Shown here: in pieces, positions 42,082-50,322 of the stretch | Numbering within the stretch: the first letter of the stretch is position 1 | Layout of the letters: each line of letters starts with the position of its first letter | Source of the DNA: an uncultured Clostridia bacterium | GTDB lineage: Bacteria > Bacillota > Clostridia > Christensenellales > Borkfalkiaceae | Direction of reading: 5' to 3' | DNA: 51,948 bases | NCBI GenBank assembly: GCA_944362555.1 | Contig: CALVTL010000012.1 | Coordinates: 1 to 51,948, forward strand | Program-made: the position numbers and the translations under genes | Notes under the pieces: model-generated | Told to the model about the DNA's origin: nothing | The model's database searches: none | What the model saw: the letters and a program-made list of their open reading frames with translations, nothing else

Positions 42082-42327
42082 TCAGTGTTCGTGCACGGCG
42101 TGTGCCTCGCGCCCGCCATGCAGTTTGAGCATCCCGTTCGTGATGATAGGCGAGATGATGAGCCAGATGGCTGCCGCCGCGATGATGCAGTAGACGATGA
42201 TCGCCCCCACAGAACGCGCCCCGCCGAAGATGGCGGAGACGAGGTTGAAATCAAAGATGCCGAACATTCCCCAGTTGAGCGCACCCAGCAGCACGAGAAT
42301 GTAGGACAACAGATTGAAAAATACCAT
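42082..42327 (-). CDS. DUF378 family small membrane protein
   Basis: The 81-aa protein has two membrane helices ('LLSYILVLLGALNWGMFG' and 'GAIIVYCIIAAAAIWLII') and a His-rich tail ('LHGGREAHAVHEH'). The 'LGALNWG' motif is the DUF378/YuzA hallmark; the function is unknown. The start is ATG 42327 with an AAGGAGGA site; an in-frame extension reaching 42753 runs through repeats and is rejected. The His-rich tail beside feoAB hints at metal binding, which is speculation. Confidence 0.9.
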   Translation of the reverse strand: MVFFNLLSYILVLLGALNWGMFGIFDFNLVSAIFGGARSVGAIIVYCIIAAAAIWLIISPIITNGMLKLHGGREAHAVHEH

Positions 42328-42642
42328 AGTTTCCTCCTTACCGCAATTATGTGCCGCATGAAAGAATTTATGCAAAACCCATGCCCGCGCGGCTCTTTGC
42401 GCTCCGTTTCCACGCCCCCTCGTTGAGGGAGGCGGCGCCCCGTCATTCCGCCCGACGCAGGGAGAAATGCCTGCTTGCAGGAGCATTCCGACGAATCGGC
42501 GCACGAGCCTCAAAGGGGCGAAGTTACCGAGCCGAAGGCGAGCGTGAGGGATCGCCCCGCTCCCGACACTTGCAGGGGGATCCCTCCACTCCACTGCGTT
42601 CCGTGTTCGGGATGACATGAAGAAAAGGCTCCCTGGCAACCA
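42328..42642. repeat. gene-free repeat-rich stretch
   Basis: No gene is visible. The stretch holds modules related to those near 22.4-22.9 kb: CCCTCGTTGAGGGAGGCGG, 'CTTGCAGGGGGATCCCTCCACTCC', and 'TTCGGGATGACATGAAG'. It leads directly into repeat copy B. Confidence 0.55.
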
Positions 42643-42790
42643 CCCACAAAAATGCGTTGCATTTTTGTGGGACAGTCGCAAGGGGGGCAAAATATAGAGG
42701 TAGACTCGCTGCACACCTCTCCCCTCCCCCGATTCAGTTCTGCTCATCGGCAAAGCCTCTCTTGACCCCCGCGACTATCGCGGGGTTTTC
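42643..42790 (+). repeat. interspersed repeat, copy B
   Basis: It has the same layout as copy A at 22913-23058. The first hairpin pairs 42643-42655 with 42659-42671, the loop being GTT instead of ACA. AGTTCTGCTCATCGGCAA is identical, and the final CCCCGCG-ACTAT-CGCGGGG hairpin with TTTTC is at 42767-42790. A position that is G-U in copy A is A-U in copy B, so pairing is kept. Confidence 0.7.
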
Positions 42791-42802
42791 ATTTACACAA
42801 CG

Positions 42803-42828
42803 AAAAAAGCTCCCCGCGGGGAGCTTTT
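42803..42828 (-). terminator. terminator of the surface protein gene
   Basis: AAAAGCTCCCCG-CGGGGAGCTTTT (42805-42828) is a perfect palindrome with T runs on both strands, so it can act in either direction. Confidence 0.9.
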
Positions 42829-42841
42829 AATTTCGCAGAAA

Positions 42842-45286
42842 TTACTTCTTTTCCGTCTTGTTGACCTTTCTGCCCTTGAGCTTTTCGAGGTCGACTTCGG
42901 CAACGCCCTTATCGGAGGGCTTGACGATGAACAACACGATGATGACGACGAGCAGCACGCCGCTCACGGAGAAGAGCACGACGGAGAGCACGTTGTTCTC
43001 CAGCCAGTCGGACACGCCGGGGATGATGTCGACGGGGTTGCGCACCTCGATGGACATATACGACGTGACGACGGCGCCCGTCTGCTCGGTGACGGTGAGC
43101 CCGACGATGTACGTTCCCGAACGCTGCGGCGTGAAGGAGAGCGTGCTCTCGGGATCCCACGCGTAGTCGTTGTCGGTGTCCTCCCACTCCTCGTCGTCCT
43201 CGGTCACGTCGTCGTTATACGTCCGGATCTCGACAAGGCAGGCGGCGTAGGGCGCATTCTCGGCAAAGAAGAGCTCCTGCGCGCGCTCCACGCAGTCGGA
43301 ATAGGAGGGAGCGTCCTGCCCGTCCTCCAGCTTGCTCGTATCCACATAGTAGAGCGAGTAGTCGGTGGCGTACCCTTCGAGGGCGATGATCTCGAAATCC
43401 TCGATGGAATAGGAGCGGTCGCGGTAGCCGTAGTCCTGCGAACCGGGCTCCTCGATGCTCGCGCCGTCGTAGCCGATGCGCACGGAGAAGGTGGGGATCT
43501 CGTCGATCATGAAGTTCTCGCCGTCGCTGTCGTAGCCGACGGTGCTCGAGGAGAGCGCGACGAGGTTTTTGTCCCTGTCATAGAGATACATCTCGTTCCC
43601 TGCGGAATCCTCGGCGACGATGCGGAAGGTGTAGACGCCCTCCTTGTCCACCTCGAAACGCAGGTTGTTGTAGCTCAAAGAGGTCTCGGAAGAGGGCGAG
43701 CTGCCCGCCTCCTGCGACTCATGCCAATAGTAGACGGAGAACGAGAGGTCGCGGTAGTCGGCGTAGTCGCTGCCGATGAGCCCGCGCAGCGAGGGAAGGT
43801 AGTAGTAAGAGCCCGAGCCTGCGCCCGTGTTCTTCGCCGCCTCCTCCGCCTCCTTCTGATAGGCCCCGACGGCTGCTTCGTATGCCGCGTCCACCACGTT
43901 CTTTTCGGTCGCCTCGTCTGCGGTGAGCCCCGTGTAGAAGGGACCCTCCTGCTCGTCGGGCGTCACGACGATGAAGTCCATCGACTGCGCCGCCGCGTCC
44001 CCCTCCGCCTTGGCGGAGAGCGTCTTGACGATGCCGCCCTCGTCCGTCGTGTCGGCGGCGTACCAGGTGAGGTAGACGTACTCTTTCACGCGGCCCTCGT
44101 CGTCCCTGCCGCGGCCGTCGTCGAGGTTGAAGCGGATGGAGACGTACTCATCGGTGAGTTCCCCCGCAACGGATGCGGTGGGCATGAAGAAGGTGGACGT
44201 CGTGAGCGAGGCGTAGAGCGAATCGTCGCCCGTGGCGCTCTCGTCGGAGAGGACGTAAGTGCCGTCGCCGTTGCTCTTCGCCATATAATAGCTGCGGGTG
44301 ATGGTGACCGAGTCGTCGCAGACGTCGATCGCCTCGTAAGAAGTGAAGTTGTAGCGCTGACCGAGACGGAAGGCGTACACCTCCTCGTTGACGGCGAGCA
44401 CGGGCGCCGTCGTATCCACGACCTGCCCGTCGGTGAGCCGGAAGCTCTGCCCGTTGAGGCGCTTCATGAGGAGCTGCGCACTCTCCTCGTCCTCGCCGAG
44501 CTCCATCGTGAACGTGATGGGCGTGTTCGGGGTGGAGGAGGAGGAAGAGCGGTACTCCGCATAGTTCCCGCCGATGTTGGTGAACAAGGGCTCGCTTCCC
44601 TCGCCCCAGGAAACGGATGCGTCGTTGACAAAGAAGCGCAGGGCAAAGCTGCCCACGCTGCCCGCAGACTCCGCAAACTCGATGCGGATGTCGCCGAGCG
44701 CCGCGTCTTTTGCGGCAATGGTGACCCAGGTGAGCGTTTCGATGTCGAAGTCGTCCTCCTGCTGCGACGCATTGCGGACGGCTGCCTCGATGCCGCCCTC
44801 CGCGGTGGGACGGAAGAGCACGGCGTTGACCGCCTTGCCCTCTTTGCTCACGTTCTCCTCCGTGCTCTCGAAGGAGAGGGTGAAGAGCTCGAACTGCGTG
44901 GACGTGAAGGCGAACTCCATGGAGAAGTAGTGCGCCTCGCCGGGATTGGCGAGCGCGGACGCCGCCTGCGCGTCCGTTCCCTCGCTCTCCCCGCCGTCCG
45001 CTGCCTGCACCTTTGCGAACCACTTATAGGCGAGGTCGCGGCGGAAGAATGTCTTGCCGCCGTCGCGGAAGGTGAACCGCACATAGCTGTCCTCCCCCTC
45101 GGAGGCGCCGACTTCGCCGCCCGTGCCGGGCGCGAAGATGGCGGAGGGCGCGTATTCCTCGCCCGTGATCTCCGCCGACGCGAACGTGCGCCCCGCGACT
45201 GCCGACCATGTTCCGAGCGCAAGCGCCACGATCAGCGCCGCGCACAGGGACAGGATGGTGATGAAACGTACTTTGACCTTGTTCAT
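42842..45286 (-). CDS. large membrane-anchored surface protein of unknown function
   Basis: The 814-aa protein has an N-terminal signal sequence (about residues 8-33, 'TILSLCAALIVALALGTWSAVAG'-type), a very acidic extracellular region, a C-terminal membrane helix (about 770-793, 'VVLFSVSGVLLVVIIVLFIV') and a short basic tail. The outer part looks like several beta-sandwich modules: one near 60-290 resembles a lectin/glucanase-type fold, and later segments near 300-430 and 560-760 have Ig-like spacing ('YTFRIVAEDSAGNEMYLYD', 'TYIVGLTVTEQTGAVVTSYMSIEV'). No catalytic motif is seen. The start is supported by GGAG and the promoter at 45345-45373, with a CGCGGCG/CGCCGCG hairpin (45302-45320) in the leader. 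It may bind glycans or cell-wall material, but that is inference. Confidence 0.8.
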   Translation of the reverse strand: MNKVKVRFITILSLCAALIVALALGTWSAVAGRTFASAEITGEEYAPSAIFAPGTGGEVGASEGEDSYVRFTFRDGGKTFFRRDLAYKWFAKVQAADGGESEGTDAQAASALANPGEAHYFSMEFAFTSTQFELFTLSFESTEENVSKEGKAVNAVLFRPTAEGGIEAAVRNASQQEDDFDIETLTWVTIAAKDAALGDIRIEFAESAGSVGSFALRFFVNDASVSWGEGSEPLFTNIGGNYAEYRSSSSSTPNTPITFTMELGEDEESAQLLMKRLNGQSFRLTDGQVVDTTAPVLAVNEEVYAFRLGQRYNFTSYEAIDVCDDSVTITRSYYMAKSNGDGTYVLSDESATGDDSLYASLTTSTFFMPTASVAGELTDEYVSIRFNLDDGRGRDDEGRVKEYVYLTWYAADTTDEGGIVKTLSAKAEGDAAAQSMDFIVVTPDEQEGPFYTGLTADEATEKNVVDAAYEAAVGAYQKEAEEAAKNTGAGSGSYYYLPSLRGLIGSDYADYRDLSFSVYYWHESQEAGSSPSSETSLSYNNLRFEVDKEGVYTFRIVAEDSAGNEMYLYDRDKNLVALSSSTVGYDSDGENFMIDEIPTFSVRIGYDGASIEEPGSQDYGYRDRSYSIEDFEIIALEGYATDYSLYYVDTSKLEDGQDAPSYSDCVERAQELFFAENAPYAACLVEIRTYNDDVTEDDEEWEDTDNDYAWDPESTLSFTPQRSGTYIVGLTVTEQTGAVVTSYMSIEVRNPVDIIPGVSDWLENNVLSVVLFSVSGVLLVVIIVLFIVKPSDKGVAEVDLEKLKGRKVNKTEKK

Positions 45287-45344
45287 GAAAAAACTCCGGA
45301 CCGCGGCGAAAAACGCCGCGAGCGTTTTTTTGAATATCTAATAT

Positions 45345-45373
45345 ATTTTACACAAAAAAATGCCGTTCGTCAA
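45345..45373 (-). promoter_or_regulatory. promoter of the surface protein gene
   Basis: On the minus strand, TTGACG (45373-45368), 17-base spacer and TAAAAT (45350-45345). Confidence 0.7.
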
Positions 45374-45447
45374 GCGGGAATACCCGCCCCCGACGAGAAA
45401 ATGCAAATTTCACCCGCCTTCCTTGCGCCTTTCGCACGCAGCGCCGC

Positions 45448-46161
45448 TCACGCGGGCGTCACCGCCTCCGCGACGCGGAAGAACTTCCACGGCGTTTCGT
45501 CTGCGGGAGGCTCGGAGAGAAAGCGCATCCGCTCCTTGGTGACGGGATGGGTGAAGGCGAGCGAATACGCCCAGAGCGCAAGTTTGCCCTTGACGGCATA
45601 CTCCCCGCCATAGCGCATATCGCCGTACACGGGATGGGCGATGCCCGCGAACTGAACGCGGATCTGGTGGCTCCTGCCCGTGTGCAGCTTGATCTCGGTG
45701 AGCGAGAGCCCGCCCCGCTTTTCCAGCACGCGGTAGTCGAGCGCGGCGTACTTGGCGCCGTCCGTGCCCTCGGTGGAGAGGTAGACCATGTTGTTGATGA
45801 CGTTCTTTTTGAGCCAGCCTTCGAGCTTGCCGCTCTCGGGTTCGGGCGTGCCGCCCAGAACGGCGAGGTAGCGCTTTTCAAAGTCGCCCGAGCGCATCTG
45901 CTCGGAGAGGCGCGCCGCCGCCTTGCTCGTCTTGGCGAACACCATCACGCCGCCCGTCGGACGGTCGAGGCGGTGCACGAGCCCCAGATAGACGTTGCCG
46001 GGCTTATTGTAGGTGCGCTTGATGTAGTCCTTTAAAAGGTCGAGCAGGTTCTCGTCCTTGCTCTCGTCCGGACAGGAGGCGATCCCCTGCTCTTTTAAGA
46101 CGACGAGGATATGGTTGTCCTCAAAGAGGATGGTCGGCTGATAGGCACCAAGTTCAATCAT
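45448..46161 (-). CDS. RluA family pseudouridine synthase, no S4 domain
   Basis: The 237-aa enzyme has only the catalytic domain. 'LGLVHRLDRPTGGVMVFAK' contains the nucleophilic Asp, and 'IKLHTGRSHQIRVQFAGIAHPVYGDMRYG' is the second family motif. It overlaps the end of the methyltransferase gene by eight bases, so two RNA-modifying enzymes form one operon. The target RNA is unknown. Confidence 0.94.
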   Translation of the reverse strand: MIELGAYQPTILFEDNHILVVLKEQGIASCPDESKDENLLDLLKDYIKRTYNKPGNVYLGLVHRLDRPTGGVMVFAKTSKAAARLSEQMRSGDFEKRYLAVLGGTPEPESGKLEGWLKKNVINNMVYLSTEGTDGAKYAALDYRVLEKRGGLSLTEIKLHTGRSHQIRVQFAGIAHPVYGDMRYGGEYAVKGKLALWAYSLAFTHPVTKERMRFLSEPPADETPWKFFRVAEAVTPA

Positions 46162-47023
46162 AGATGTATAACCCTCCTGCCCCGCAGGGAAGCGGGATGC
46201 CTTCTTGGGTGGGCAGCCCCACCTCGTACGCCTCCACCCTTCCGCCCGAGGAACCGAGCGCGAGCGTCAGGATGTTGGAGAGCACGGTGGGCTGTAACCC
46301 TGTCGTATAGCTGTTGATGAGGAAAAAGAGCGGCTCTGCGGACAGGAGCTGCGCGCACATTCTGACGAAGGGAAAGAGCTCCGTTTCGATCTTCCACATT
46401 TCGCCGCCCGGACCCCTGCCGTAGGAGGGCGGGTCCATGACGATGGCGTCGTATGTGTTGCCGCGCCGCAGTTCGCGGGCGACGAACTTCTTGCAGTCGT
46501 CCACGATGTAGCGGATGCCCTTTTCGATGCCCGAAAGGCGGGCGTTCTCGCCCGCGCGCTCCACCATGCCCTTGGCGGCGTCTACATGGGTGACCTCCGC
46601 CCCCGCCTTGGCGAGCGCGACGCTCGCGCCGCCCGTATAGGCAAAGAGGTTGAGCACCTTTGCACGCCTGCCCGCCTGCACGGCGCGCCGCACGATGGCG
46701 CCCGTCTGCTCCCAGTTGACCGCCTGTTCGGGAAAGAGCCCCGTGTGCTTGAAACCCATGGGCATCACCTTGAAGGTGAGTTCCTTATAGCCGATGTTCC
46801 ACGCCTTGGGAAGGGGGCGCTTATACTCCCACGCGCCGCCGCCCTTGTCGGAGCGGCGGTACACGGCGTCCAGCCCGGGATAAGCGAAGAGGTCGCGCTG
46901 CGCGCTCCAGATGACCTGCGGGTCGGGGCGCAGCAGAAGATACTCCCCCCAGCGCTCGAGCTTATAGCCGTCGCCCGTCGCGAGCACGGCAAAATCTTTC
47001 CATCCGTCTGCAATGCGAAGCAT
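46154..47023 (-). CDS. RlmI/RlmK-like class I SAM-dependent RNA methyltransferase
   Basis: The 289-aa protein has the C-terminal catalytic part of RlmI-type 23S rRNA m5C methyltransferases but no PUA domain. 'VLNLFAYTGGASVALAKAGAEVTHVDAA' type motif I-II (near 120-145) and 'DAIVMDPPSYGRGPGGEMW' motif IV are clear. The ATG at 47023 lies nine bases after TATAAT and has no ribosome site, so the mRNA is essentially leaderless. Confidence 0.93.
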   Translation of the reverse strand: MLRIADGWKDFAVLATGDGYKLERWGEYLLLRPDPQVIWSAQRDLFAYPGLDAVYRRSDKGGGAWEYKRPLPKAWNIGYKELTFKVMPMGFKHTGLFPEQAVNWEQTGAIVRRAVQAGRRAKVLNLFAYTGGASVALAKAGAEVTHVDAAKGMVERAGENARLSGIEKGIRYIVDDCKKFVARELRRGNTYDAIVMDPPSYGRGPGGEMWKIETELFPFVRMCAQLLSAEPLFFLINSYTTGLQPTVLSNILTLALGSSGGRVEAYEVGLPTQEGIPLPCGAGGLYIYD

Positions 47024-47032
47024 AACGATGAT

Positions 47033-47061
47033 ATTATAGTAAAATTTCGGCGGTTTGTAAA
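47033..47061 (-). promoter_or_regulatory. promoter of the methyltransferase operon
   Basis: On the minus strand, TTTACA (47061-47056), 17-base spacer and TATAAT (47038-47033). The expected start is about three bases before the ATG. Confidence 0.75.
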
Positions 47062-47281
47062 GGGAAATCCGCCGTCTGCGACAAATTTTGCGCGCCGCGC
47101 GGCGGAAAATGCGCGGCTGCGGCGGGCGCGCGGGAAAACGGGCGCGGCAAGGAGCTGTAACAGCCTTTCGTGACAAAGAATTTTAATGTCATTTTTTTCG
47201 ATTATTTTTAATAAAATTGACAAAATTTTTCCGCGAAATGTGCGTGAAAAGTCAAACTTTCCCCCGCAAAAGCGATTGAAT

Positions 47282-47303
47282 TTGATATAAAATATGGTAT
47301 AAT
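47282..47303 (+). promoter_or_regulatory. promoter of the MacB-like exporter operon
   Basis: TATAAT at 47298-47303 is preceded at 16 bases by TTGAAT (about 47276-47281). The gap 47062-47275 between the divergent promoters holds no gene; it has an inverted repeat TGACA-N11-TGTCA at 47171-47191. Confidence 0.6.
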
Positions 47304-47338
47304 CTAAACAGAAACGGAACAAGACGGGGCATAAAAAC

Positions 47339-48040
47339 GTGAGCTATCTGACTTTGGAAAACGTATGCAAGCAATACCGCACGGGCGACGTGTGCGTGGA
47401 CGCCCTGAAGGACGCCTCCTTCACACTGGAGGACGGCGAATTTGCCGTGGTGCTCGGCTCCTCGGGCGCGGGAAAGACCACCCTTTTGAACCTGCTGGGC
47501 GGCATGGACAGCGCCACGAGCGGCACGATCGTGCTGGACGGCAAAGAAGTGACGGCGCTCGACAAGAGAGGGCTGACCACCTACCGCCGCACCGATGTGG
47601 GATTCGTGTTCCAATTCTACAATCTGATGCCCAATTTGACGGCGCTCGAGAACGTGGAGATCGCCGTGGAGATCTGCAAAGACGCCCTCGACCCCAAGGC
47701 GATCCTCACCGAAGTGGGGCTGGGCGCGCGGCTCGGCAACTTCCCCTCGCAGCTCTCGGGCGGCGAGCAGCAGCGCGTGTCCATTGCGCGCGCGCTCGCC
47801 AAAAACCCCAAACTGCTGCTGTGCGACGAGCCGACGGGCGCGCTCGACTATGTGACGGGCAAACTCATCTTAAAACTTCTGCACGACGTCTCCAAGGAGC
47901 AGAAAAAGCCCGTCATCATCGTGACGCACAACGCCGCGCTCAAAGACATGGCGGACAAAGTCATCCATATCCGCAGCGGCAGGATCGAAAACATCGAAAT
48001 AAACCCCGACCCCATGCCCATCGAACGCATCGAGTGGTGA
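47339..48040 (+). CDS. ABC transporter ATPase, LolD/MacB type
   Basis: The 233-aa ATPase powers the FtsX-type permease encoded next. Walker A is 'GSSGAGKTT' (near 40), the signature is 'LSGGEQQR' (near 140), Walker B is '[12 protein letters not shown]' with the catalytic Glu, and the H-loop is 'VTHN'. The GTG at 47339 is taken as start; a weak GGGG site precedes it. It ends four bases before the permease. Confidence 0.94.
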   Translation: MSYLTLENVCKQYRTGDVCVDALKDASFTLEDGEFAVVLGSSGAGKTTLLNLLGGMDSATSGTIVLDGKEVTALDKRGLTTYRRTDVGFVFQFYNLMPNLTALENVEIAVEICKDALDPKAILTEVGLGARLGNFPSQLSGGEQQRVSIARALAKNPKLLLCDEPTGALDYVTGKLILKLLHDVSKEQKKPVIIVTHNAALKDMADKVIHIRSGRIENIEINPDPMPIERIEW

Positions 48041-48044
48041 AGCT

Positions 48045-50192
48045 ATGAGAACGCTGTTAAAGACTTTCGGACGGATGTTCCGCCGCCACGCGACGCGCCT
48101 CATCTCCATCATGCTGATGGTCCTGGTGAGCGTCGGGTTCACGGCGGGCATCGGGATGTCCACCGACAAAATGATATACTCCCTCTCCGATCACTATTTT
48201 GCGGAGAACGTGAGCGACGTCATCCTCATGAACACGGAGGGCGCCTTTTCGGCAGAGAGCGTCGCCGCCCTTGGGGAGCGCTACGGGGAGGAGAACGTGC
48301 TCCTCGGCGGGATGCTCGAATTTGAAGTAAAGGACGGCAAGGCGGACGTGAGCGGGACGCAGGTCGCCTTTACGAACGTGCCCGACGGCATGGTGCGCGT
48401 CTACCTCTTCTCCTGCGACGCACCCGAGGAGGTGACGCAGAACACCCTCACCCCCGTCGATGATTTCGGTGCGGAAGAGGGCGGCATCCGCGTGTATGCG
48501 GAGCGCGCCACCGCGCAGTTCGCGGAGCAGGACACGACAAAGCCCTATACCATGTCCGCGACCATCACGCAGCACGCCACCGAACTCGAATACGAATACG
48601 AGATGATGGGTCAGAAGATCCCCGTCACGCTGGAGGGCGATTTCACCATCACGCTGTCCGTCGAACAGACGTATACGATGGCGGGCACCCTGCTCAATCC
48701 CCTGCACTTTGCGACGCGCGACGACGTGAGCTATGCAGACGATCCCGCCTCCGACGACGAGAACGATATGCTCCCCCTTGCCGCCATCTACTATGTATTC
48801 GGCGACACCCTTGTGGACGACACCGTTCTCCCGCACATCAAGGGCACGGGAACGGTATACGGACAGACGGTGGAAATCGACGAGACCGCCGGCGAGGAGG
48901 ACGCGCAGCAGGTGAACGTCTCCTCCTCCGAACTCCTCAACCAGATCTATATCACCCTTCCGGAGCGCGACGACTACGTCCTCTTTTCGGCGGAATACGA
49001 CGACTATGTGGACGGGGAAGTCGACGCCATCAGGGCGCTGCTCTCCTCCGACACGGTTGCCACGCCCGAAGAAGGCAGCGGGAGCGAAACGCTTGCGGCG
49101 GAGAGCGACGTTGCGGACACCGTGGAGGCGCTCACCCTGCACGAAAATTTTGGCTTTGAGGCGTTCCGCGAATACGGGAACAAGATCGCGAGCATCGGCT
49201 ATGTGCTGATGGTGGTGTTCTTGTTCGTCACCATCCTCGTCGTGCTCTCGACGATGACCCGCCTTCTGGACGAGGAGCGCGGGCAGATCGCCTGCCTGAT
49301 GACGCTGGGCTACTCCCCCTTCCGCATCATCTTAAAATATCTTCTGTTTGCGCTCATCGGTACGCTCATCGGCGGCGCGGGCGCCTACTTTGCGGGGCTG
49401 GGGCTGGCGCGCATCATCTACGTCAACTTTGAGTGGAACTACACGCTGCCCGCCTATACGCCGCACATCTCCTTCACCTTCTACCTCATCACGTTTGCCG
49501 TCATTTTGGTGGCGACGCTGGCGGCGACGGCGATCGCGGGCTTTAAGCTCACGCGGCAGGAGCCCGCCGACCTGCTCCGCCCCAAGACACCGAAGGCGGG
49601 CAAAAAGGTGTTTTTAGAGCGCATCCCCCTCATCTGGAACAGGCTCTCCTTCAAGTATAAGTCGACGATGCGCAACGTGCTGCGCTTTATGATGCGCTTT
49701 CTGATGACGGTCGTCTCCGTCGCCTGCTCCACCGCGCTCGTGCTGGCGGGGCTCGCCGTGCTCGACTGCTGTCTCTTCCAGGACATCGGCGGGGAAGCCA
49801 TGATCACCATCTCCGTCATCATCCTCGTGTTTGCGGCGCTGCTTAACTTTGTCGTCACCTATACGCTCACCAACATCAACATCAGCGAGCGCGAACGCGA
49901 GCTCGCCACCCTCATGGTGCTCGGCTATTACGACGGCGAAGTGGCGGGCTATATCTACCGCGAGATCTACATCACGAGCGCCATCGGCATCCTGTTCGGC
50001 ATCCCGCTCGGCACGCTGTTGTGCCTGTTCGTGTTCGAGATCATGGGCTTCGGGTCTATTCCCGGCATCTCGTGGTTCGTGTGGGTGTGCGCGCCCATCC
50101 TCTCCGTCATATTCACCATCCTCGTCACGCTCATCCTGCGGCATAAGATCGTCAGCATCGACATGAACGAATCGTTAAAAGCCATCGAATAA
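48045..50192 (+). CDS. ABC transporter permease, FtsX/MacB type
   Basis: The 715-aa permease has an N-terminal membrane helix (about 18-38), a large extracellular domain (about 40-380, very acidic, with a central insert rich in Asp/Glu), three helices (about 385-500), and a second set of helices (about 545-700). This is the MacB/FtsX mechanotransmission fold used to export or extract lipoproteins, peptides or antibiotics rather than to import nutrients. No sensor kinase is adjacent. The substrate is unknown. Confidence 0.9.
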   Translation: MRTLLKTFGRMFRRHATRLISIMLMVLVSVGFTAGIGMSTDKMIYSLSDHYFAENVSDVILMNTEGAFSAESVAALGERYGEENVLLGGMLEFEVKDGKADVSGTQVAFTNVPDGMVRVYLFSCDAPEEVTQNTLTPVDDFGAEEGGIRVYAERATAQFAEQDTTKPYTMSATITQHATELEYEYEMMGQKIPVTLEGDFTITLSVEQTYTMAGTLLNPLHFATRDDVSYADDPASDDENDMLPLAAIYYVFGDTLVDDTVLPHIKGTGTVYGQTVEIDETAGEEDAQQVNVSSSELLNQIYITLPERDDYVLFSAEYDDYVDGEVDAIRALLSSDTVATPEEGSGSETLAAESDVADTVEALTLHENFGFEAFREYGNKIASIGYVLMVVFLFVTILVVLSTMTRLLDEERGQIACLMTLGYSPFRIILKYLLFALIGTLIGGAGAYFAGLGLARIIYVNFEWNYTLPAYTPHISFTFYLITFAVILVATLAATAIAGFKLTRQEPADLLRPKTPKAGKKVFLERIPLIWNRLSFKYKSTMRNVLRFMMRFLMTVVSVACSTALVLAGLAVLDCCLFQDIGGEAMITISVIILVFAALLNFVVTYTLTNINISERERELATLMVLGYYDGEVAGYIYREIYITSAIGILFGIPLGTLLCLFVFEIMGFGSIPGISWFVWVCAPILSVIFTILVTLILRHKIVSIDMNESLKAIE

Positions 50193-50213
50193 ACAATAAA
50201 CGGATATGAAGGC

Positions 50214-50242
50214 GGCGCTCCCCGAGGGAGCGCCCTTTTTTT
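50214..50242 (+). terminator. terminator of the exporter operon
   Basis: GGCGCTCCC (50214-50222) pairs with GGGAGCGCC (50226-50234), followed by a run of seven Ts. Confidence 0.9.
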
Positions 50243-50253
50243 GTGAAAATGTA

Positions 50254-50282
50254 TTGACAATGCTGTGCATTTATATTACAAT
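50254..50282 (+). promoter_or_regulatory. promoter of the 411-aa membrane protein gene
   Basis: TTGACA (50254-50259), 17-base spacer, TACAAT (50277-50282). Confidence 0.75.
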
Positions 50283-50322
50283 ATTTCATAATATATCGTA
50301 TCATGATCGAGAGGTATCCCGC

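Noticed and set aside
42328..42753. N-terminal extension of the DUF378 gene
   Set aside because: The extension translates the repeat cluster; the ATG at 42327 has a strong ribosome site and matches the family length.
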